DNA of 9,781 bases. Source: Verrucomicrobia bacterium UBA4286 (GTDB lineage: Bacteria > Verrucomicrobiota > Kiritimatiellia > RFP12 > UBA1067). Location: NCBI GenBank assembly GCA_002395905.1, contig DGVK01000090.1, positions 1-9,781 of the forward strand, read 5' to 3'. The position numbers were made by a program, and so were the translations under genes. A model generated the notes under the pieces. That model did no database searches. It was not told where the DNA came from and was given only the letters and a program-made list of their open reading frames with translations. This document shows, in pieces, positions 6,521 through 9,781 of this stretch (the stretch's first letter is position 1; the number at the start of each line of letters is the position of its first letter).

Positions 6521-7233
6521 GAGCTTTGATTGTTATGGCGCTTGTCGCCCTGGCCGGTTGCGCAGATCGAAGCGGACGTCCCGCCTTGGATCCCCGCATC
6601 GACGACGGGTCGCGTCCGCTGTTGTTCCTTGCGAATCCGACAGAGCCGCCGTGCTGCTACAAGAACGAGGCCGGGGAGATCGTCGGCACGGATGTCGACT
6701 TTGCACGGCGCATCGCCGCGAAGATGGGGCGCGAACTTGTCATGGAGGGTGTGGATTTCATTGACATCCTGCCGCGCCTCAAGGCGGGCTCGGCGGATTT
6801 CTCGATCGCCACCATAACCATGACCGAGGCGAGGCGGCGCGACGTGGATTTCTCCGAGCCGTACGGCGAGGGAGGCGCGAGGTTTCTGTACAGAACCGAC
6901 GGCAAGAAGCCCCGCATGTCGCAGCTTAACGCCATACGCATAGGGATAGAGTCCGATTCGGCGCACGACATATACCTCTGCCTGCACGGGTGCGACCCCA
7001 AGCGATACATACGCATACAGGATGCGGTCGCCGCGCTCAAACGAAACGAGATAGACGCGGTTCTCTTCGACGGCATCCAGCTTTCGACGCTCGCCGAGGC
7101 GTCCAACGGGAAGCTTGCGGTTTCGCCGCAGGAGACGCGCGAATACTACGGCGTCGCCGTCGACAAACGCCGGCCCGACGTCCTAGCGGCGGCAAACGCC
7201 GTCATAGCGGAGATGAAAGGAAGCGTGAAATGA
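6517..7233 (+). CDS. Orphan solute-binding lipoprotein (SBP_bac_3 family)
   Basis: This 238-residue periplasmic amino-acid-type binding protein has no permease of its own beside it. The signal peptide MRALIVMALVALAGC gives a clean lipobox LAGC with C15. The fold pattern matches the first gene: EIVGTDVDFARRIAAKMGREL, then TMTEARRRDVDFSEPY with R106 (ligand carboxylate) and D185 in lobe 2 (ligand amine). Both ligand residues are kept, so it probably still binds an amino-acid-like molecule. It lacks the final C-terminal helix seen in the first binding protein, and it has a Cys-Cys pair in the PPCCYK stretch plus two further cysteines (LCLHGC). It starts at the ATGA overlap with the transporter gene and ends in another ATGA overlap with the sensor gene. 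The frame is open far upstream, but that part is a shadow of the transporter. The position suggests it feeds the neighbouring sensor (inference) rather than importing solute. Confidence 0.87.
   Translation: MRALIVMALVALAGCADRSGRPALDPRIDDGSRPLLFLANPTEPPCCYKNEAGEIVGTDVDFARRIAAKMGRELVMEGVDFIDILPRLKAGSADFSIATITMTEARRRDVDFSEPYGEGGARFLYRTDGKKPRMSQLNAIRIGIESDSAHDIYLCLHGCDPKRYIRIQDAVAALKRNEIDAVLFDGIQLSTLAEASNGKLAVSPQETREYYGVAVDKRRPDVLAAANAVIAEMKGSVK
7215..7223 (+). promoter_or_regulatory. Ribosome-binding site deciding the sensor-phosphatase start
   Basis: GAAAGGAAG ends 6 bases before the ATG at 7230. This favours that ATG, which overlaps the preceding stop as ATGA, over the in-frame upstream opening at 6990. 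The upstream reading is arginine-rich and shadows the binding-protein gene. Confidence 0.65.
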
Positions 7234-9266
7234 CAGCGCGCCGCAGTCTCGACCTCAAGCTGATTCTCAGCGTCCTGGCGGCGTTTATGCTGTCCATGGC
7301 GTTTACATGGTTTCTGCACAGCAGGCTCTCCGATCGCGACGCCTACAAACTTATCGACCGCACGTTCGAGAACGCCGAGGCCGAGATAACGGATTGCGTG
7401 AATGTAAGGCTCGTCCAGCAGTGCATGGCGGCGAGAGAGAGGATCGACGACGGACATCCGCTAGACACTGAATCGCTCCAGGCGCTTGCGAAAGAGCTGC
7501 ATGTGACCGAGATCAGCGTTGCTGATTCTGAGGGAAACATAACCCACTCGTCCGTCCAAGACTATCTCGCCGCCCCCGGAAAGCCCGCTTTCAACTTCAG
7601 GACGGCCGGCGGCAAGGCCGAGGACATGATGTGCCTCGTGACCGGGCCGGAGACGGAATACTGCCAGCCGTACCGCAGCAACACCGCCAACGGGGCGTGG
7701 CGCAAGTTTGTCGGAGTGTGGCGTCCGTCGGCGGGGGGCTTCATCGAAATCGGGTGCGACGGCGAATCGTTGCGCGGACTCGCCCGCTCTTCCATAATGG
7801 ATCTCTTCCGCAACTGGCGTGTGGGCGGCACCGGCGGAATAGTTGTGACCACGGCGACAGGGCTTGTACTGTCGGACTACGCAGAGCCGAACCGCGAAGG
7901 GTCGCAGTGGAGCGACCCGGACGATTCGTTCTACTGGAAGCGCAAGGAGATCGAGGGCTTTCCCGTGTATGTGACGATTCCCAAGAACGCCGCTGCAGTC
8001 CAGCGCGACGTTCTCGTAGGCGCGACTGCGGCGCTGAACGGCGCGGCGCTTGTCTTTGTGGCGCTTCTCGTGGGTATTGTGATATCGTCGTTTGTGCGGC
8101 AGCAGCTGCGCGTGCAGACGGCGAAGGAACTCGAAATGGCGAAAGACATCCAGCTCGCGGCCTTGCCAAACGTGTTCCCGCCGTTCCCGGACGAGTCCCG
8201 GTTCGACATATGGGCTTCCATGGAGACCGCGAAGGAGGTCGGCGGCGACTTTTACGACTTCTATTTCACCGGACAGGAGCGCGTCCTCTTCCTTGTCGCC
8301 GATGTGAGCGGCAAGGGCGTGCCGGCGGCCATGTTCATGATGAGGGCGAAGACGCTCTTGAAGAGCATCGCCCAGACCGGCAAGCCGCTTGCGCGCGTGT
8401 TCGAAGAGGCCAACGACGCGTTGTGCGAAGGCAACTCGTCCAACACTTTCGTGACTGTGTGGGCGGGCGAGATCAACAAGCTCACCGGCCATGTGACGTA
8501 TGTGAACGCGGGGCACAATCCGCCGGTGGCCCGGCGCGGCGGCAGGGTTGAGTATCTCAAGTCGCGTCCGTCGCTCGTGCTCGGCGCGATGCCTGGCGTG
8601 CGCTACAGTTTGAACGAGATACAGCTGGAACCGGGAGACGCCATATATCTTTATACGGACGGCATTGTGGAGCAGCCCAACGCCGCAGGCGAACTTTACG
8701 GCGAGGACAGGCTTCTGAAGCTGCTGGACGGCTGCACGCAGAAAAGGGGCGCCGTCCTGCAGACGGTGATCGACGACGTGCGCCGCCATGCGGCCGGAGT
8801 GGAGCAGGCCGACGACTGCACCCAGCTTGTCATATGCTACCGCGGCGAGCCGGAAACGTTTTCCGGCCGCTACCGCCCTGTGATGGAGGATCTGGCGAAG
8901 GCGACAGCCGATTTGTCGTCGGCGCTGAAGCAGGTGCCGGAAGCCTGCAAGAACAGGTTGATGGTCGCGGCCGACGAGATATTCGCCAACATCGTGAGGC
9001 ATTCCGGCGCGACCGACTGGACGATGACCGTGGAGCGCACGCGCCATCCCGACGGGATTCGCCTCGTCATAACCGACGACGGCAAGCCGTTCGATCCTTT
9101 GTCCAGCCGCGACCCCGACACGACTCTCAGCGCCGAGGAGCGCGACGTCGGGGGACTTGGAATTCTGATTGTGAAGAAAACAATGTCGCCGGTGACGTAT
9201 CGGCGGCAGAACGGAAGAAACATCCTTACAATAGGGAGCGACTATGGAAATCAAGACAAGAAATGA
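7230..9266 (+). CDS. Membrane sensor with SpoIIE/RsbU phosphatase and RsbW-like kinase domains
   Basis: This 678-residue protein carries a whole partner-switching module. Membrane helices at about 9-30 and 261-290 enclose a periplasmic domain of about 230 residues, with a Cache-like core (GGTGGIVVTTATGLVLSDY from 199). After a short linker without a HAMP domain (ELEMAKDIQLAALP) comes a PP2C phosphatase. Its metal-site residues are present: GGDFYD (D340, D343), VADVSGKG (D358), NAGHNPP, YTDG (D477) and DD at 528-529. Residues about 545-670 are an intact GHKL kinase: N-box ADEIFANIVRH (N587, H591), G1 DDGKPFD (D616-G618) and G2 GGLG (641-644). The phosphatase should dephosphorylate, and the kinase phosphorylate, the STAS protein encoded immediately downstream (overlap 23 bases). 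The input may be a ligand bound directly or through the lipoprotein encoded just before (inference). Confidence 0.93.
   Translation: MTARRSLDLKLILSVLAAFMLSMAFTWFLHSRLSDRDAYKLIDRTFENAEAEITDCVNVRLVQQCMAARERIDDGHPLDTESLQALAKELHVTEISVADSEGNITHSSVQDYLAAPGKPAFNFRTAGGKAEDMMCLVTGPETEYCQPYRSNTANGAWRKFVGVWRPSAGGFIEIGCDGESLRGLARSSIMDLFRNWRVGGTGGIVVTTATGLVLSDYAEPNREGSQWSDPDDSFYWKRKEIEGFPVYVTIPKNAAAVQRDVLVGATAALNGAALVFVALLVGIVISSFVRQQLRVQTAKELEMAKDIQLAALPNVFPPFPDESRFDIWASMETAKEVGGDFYDFYFTGQERVLFLVADVSGKGVPAAMFMMRAKTLLKSIAQTGKPLARVFEEANDALCEGNSSNTFVTVWAGEINKLTGHVTYVNAGHNPPVARRGGRVEYLKSRPSLVLGAMPGVRYSLNEIQLEPGDAIYLYTDGIVEQPNAAGELYGEDRLLKLLDGCTQKRGAVLQTVIDDVRRHAAGVEQADDCTQLVICYRGEPETFSGRYRPVMEDLAKATADLSSALKQVPEACKNRLMVAADEIFANIVRHSGATDWTMTVERTRHPDGIRLVITDDGKPFDPLSSRDPDTTLSAEERDVGGLGILIVKKTMSPVTYRRQNGRNILTIGSDYGNQDKK
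9234..9238 (+). promoter_or_regulatory. Ribosome-binding site of the STAS gene
   Basis: GGGAG lies inside the end of the sensor gene, 5 bases before the ATG at 9244. It supports the overlapping start of the STAS protein. Confidence 0.55.
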
Positions 9267-9537
9267 AGGAACCAGACTGACGATATCCGTCAGCGGCCGC
9301 GTCGACACTGTCACCGCGCCGGAACTTGAAGCAGGGCTCAAGTTCGGCGACGCCGAATGTGTCGTGATCGACCTTGCGGATGTGCCGTATATGAGCTCCG
9401 CCGGGCTGAGACTTCTTCTCACCGCCCACAAGACGATGCTCGCCAGGGGCGGCGAACTCCAGATAGCCGGCGTGCAGCCTTCTGTAAAGGAGGTTCTCGA
9501 CATCACCGGCTTCTCGGGAATCCTGAATTTGGTCTAA
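9244..9537 (+). CDS. STAS-domain anti-sigma factor antagonist
   Basis: This 97-residue cytoplasmic protein is a single STAS domain of the SpoIIAA/RsbV type. Proteins of this type bind RsbW-like kinases when unphosphorylated and are released when a conserved serine is phosphorylated. The site region is VPYMSSAGLRLLL. By alignment with the M-D-S-S/T-G pattern of SpoIIAA and RsbV, S52 is the likely phosphoacceptor and S51 takes the place of the usual aspartate. The ending (VQPSVKEVLDITGFSGILNL) is typical of the family. It is read from within the end of the sensor gene, so the two are translationally linked. No sigma factor or separate anti-sigma gene follows within the window. The possible partners seen here are the kinase domain of the sensor and the ATPase-like tail of the MATE protein. 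Confidence 0.93.
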   Translation: MEIKTRNEGTRLTISVSGRVDTVTAPELEAGLKFGDAECVVIDLADVPYMSSAGLRLLLTAHKTMLARGGELQIAGVQPSVKEVLDITGFSGILNLV

Positions 9538-9563
9538 CCTAAACAAAGAAAGGCTGCATCAAA

Positions 9564-9781
9564 ATGAACGACATAAAAGAGTCAATAGAAAAACTTGAGA
9601 AATCCATCCTTGAGGACGGCAAGGTGGATCGTGCCGAGGCGCAGATACTTCTTGCGTTCGCCAGACCGCGCGTCGAAGAGAACGCCGAGATGGCGGAGTT
9701 CGTCAAAGACCTGGAAGACGTTCTCGAAGACGGCGTCGTCACTCCAGAGGAGTCGCTGCGCATCGGCGCCCACCTCAAGTG
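9564..9781 (+). CDS. Small helical protein with duplicated DG motif (partial, 3' end missing)
   Basis: The reading frame is open from the ATG to the window edge (72 codons, no stop), with AAAGAAAGG upstream as a probable Shine-Dalgarno and a gap of 26 bases after the STAS gene. I do not recognise a named family. It is rich in Glu, Asp and Lys, has no signal peptide or membrane segment, and is predicted to be helical. It contains two copies of a motif: LEDGKVDRAEAQIL (16-29) and LEDGVVTPEESLRI (54-67), separated by a helix (AEFVKDLEDV). The same two-part arrangement makes up the C-terminal extension of the ABC ATPase at 3224-4168. The pattern recalls TerB-like or pseudo-EF-hand modules without full calcium loops. 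The full length and any further domains lie outside the window. A regulatory or adaptor role is a guess. Confidence 0.75.
   Translation, partial: MNDIKESIEKLEKSILEDGKVDRAEAQILLAFARPRVEENAEMAEFVKDLEDVLEDGVVTPEESLRIGAHLK

Noticed and set aside
7461..9506. A 681-codon open frame on the - strand
   Set aside because: It is antisense to the sensor and STAS genes, whose domains are unmistakable. Its translation is His/Arg-rich without recognisable motifs, as expected of a mirror frame in GC-rich DNA.
1..9781. CRISPR arrays, tRNA or rRNA genes, insertion sequences
   Set aside because: I looked for regular repeats, tRNA-like cloverleaf ends, transposase motifs and terminal inverted repeats, including at the edges of the restriction-modification cassette, and found none.

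Overview
The window is almost wall-to-wall coding on the + strand. Ten genes run in one direction with gaps of at most 28 bases and several stop/start overlaps, behind one recognisable promoter at the left edge. The host DNA is GC-rich (about 60-70 % in 60-base stretches I counted by hand) but uses the AUA isoleucine codon often. Two of the proteins carry lipoprotein signal peptides and a periplasmic solute-binding fold, which suggests a diderm bacterium. The phylum cannot be fixed from this sequence. A Verrucomicrobiota/Kiritimatiellota/Lentisphaerota-type gut or sediment bacterium is my weakly held guess.

Region 1 (about 71-4168) is a polar amino acid ABC transporter operon: a solute-binding lipoprotein, a permease and an ATPase. 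It is split between permease and ATPase by a two-gene restriction-modification cassette (about 1568-3223). The cassette holds a D12-class adenine DNA methyltransferase overlapping by 7 bases with an HNH endonuclease that has a winged-helix-like N-terminus. It has lower GC and different isoleucine codon use, so it looks acquired, yet it fits in without a visible promoter or terminator. The ATPase carries an unusual C-terminal extension of about 70 residues.

Region 2 (4197-4823) is a standard uracil phosphoribosyltransferase gene (upp).

Region 3 (4826-9781 and beyond) is the most unusual part. It is a tightly coupled set made of (a) a MATE-family transporter fused to a degenerate RsbW/SpoIIAB-like ATPase domain, (b) a second solute-binding lipoprotein without its own permease, (c) a membrane sensor with a Cache-like periplasmic domain, a PP2C/SpoIIE-type phosphatase and an intact RsbW-like kinase domain, (d) a STAS anti-anti-sigma-type protein with a candidate phosphoserine, and (e) the start of a small helical protein cut by the window edge. 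No sigma factor is visible. The small protein shares a duplicated 'DG-x-V-D/T-x-x-E' motif with the C-terminal extension of the region 1 ATPase.

A reasonable working model (inference) is a partner-switching circuit. The lipoprotein and sensor would detect a periplasmic ligand, the fused phosphatase/kinase would set the phosphorylation of the STAS protein, and the STAS protein would dock on the ATPase-like tail of the MATE transporter. In that case a transporter rather than a sigma factor would be the output. The link to the amino acid transporter is suggested by the paralogous binding proteins and by the shared small domain.
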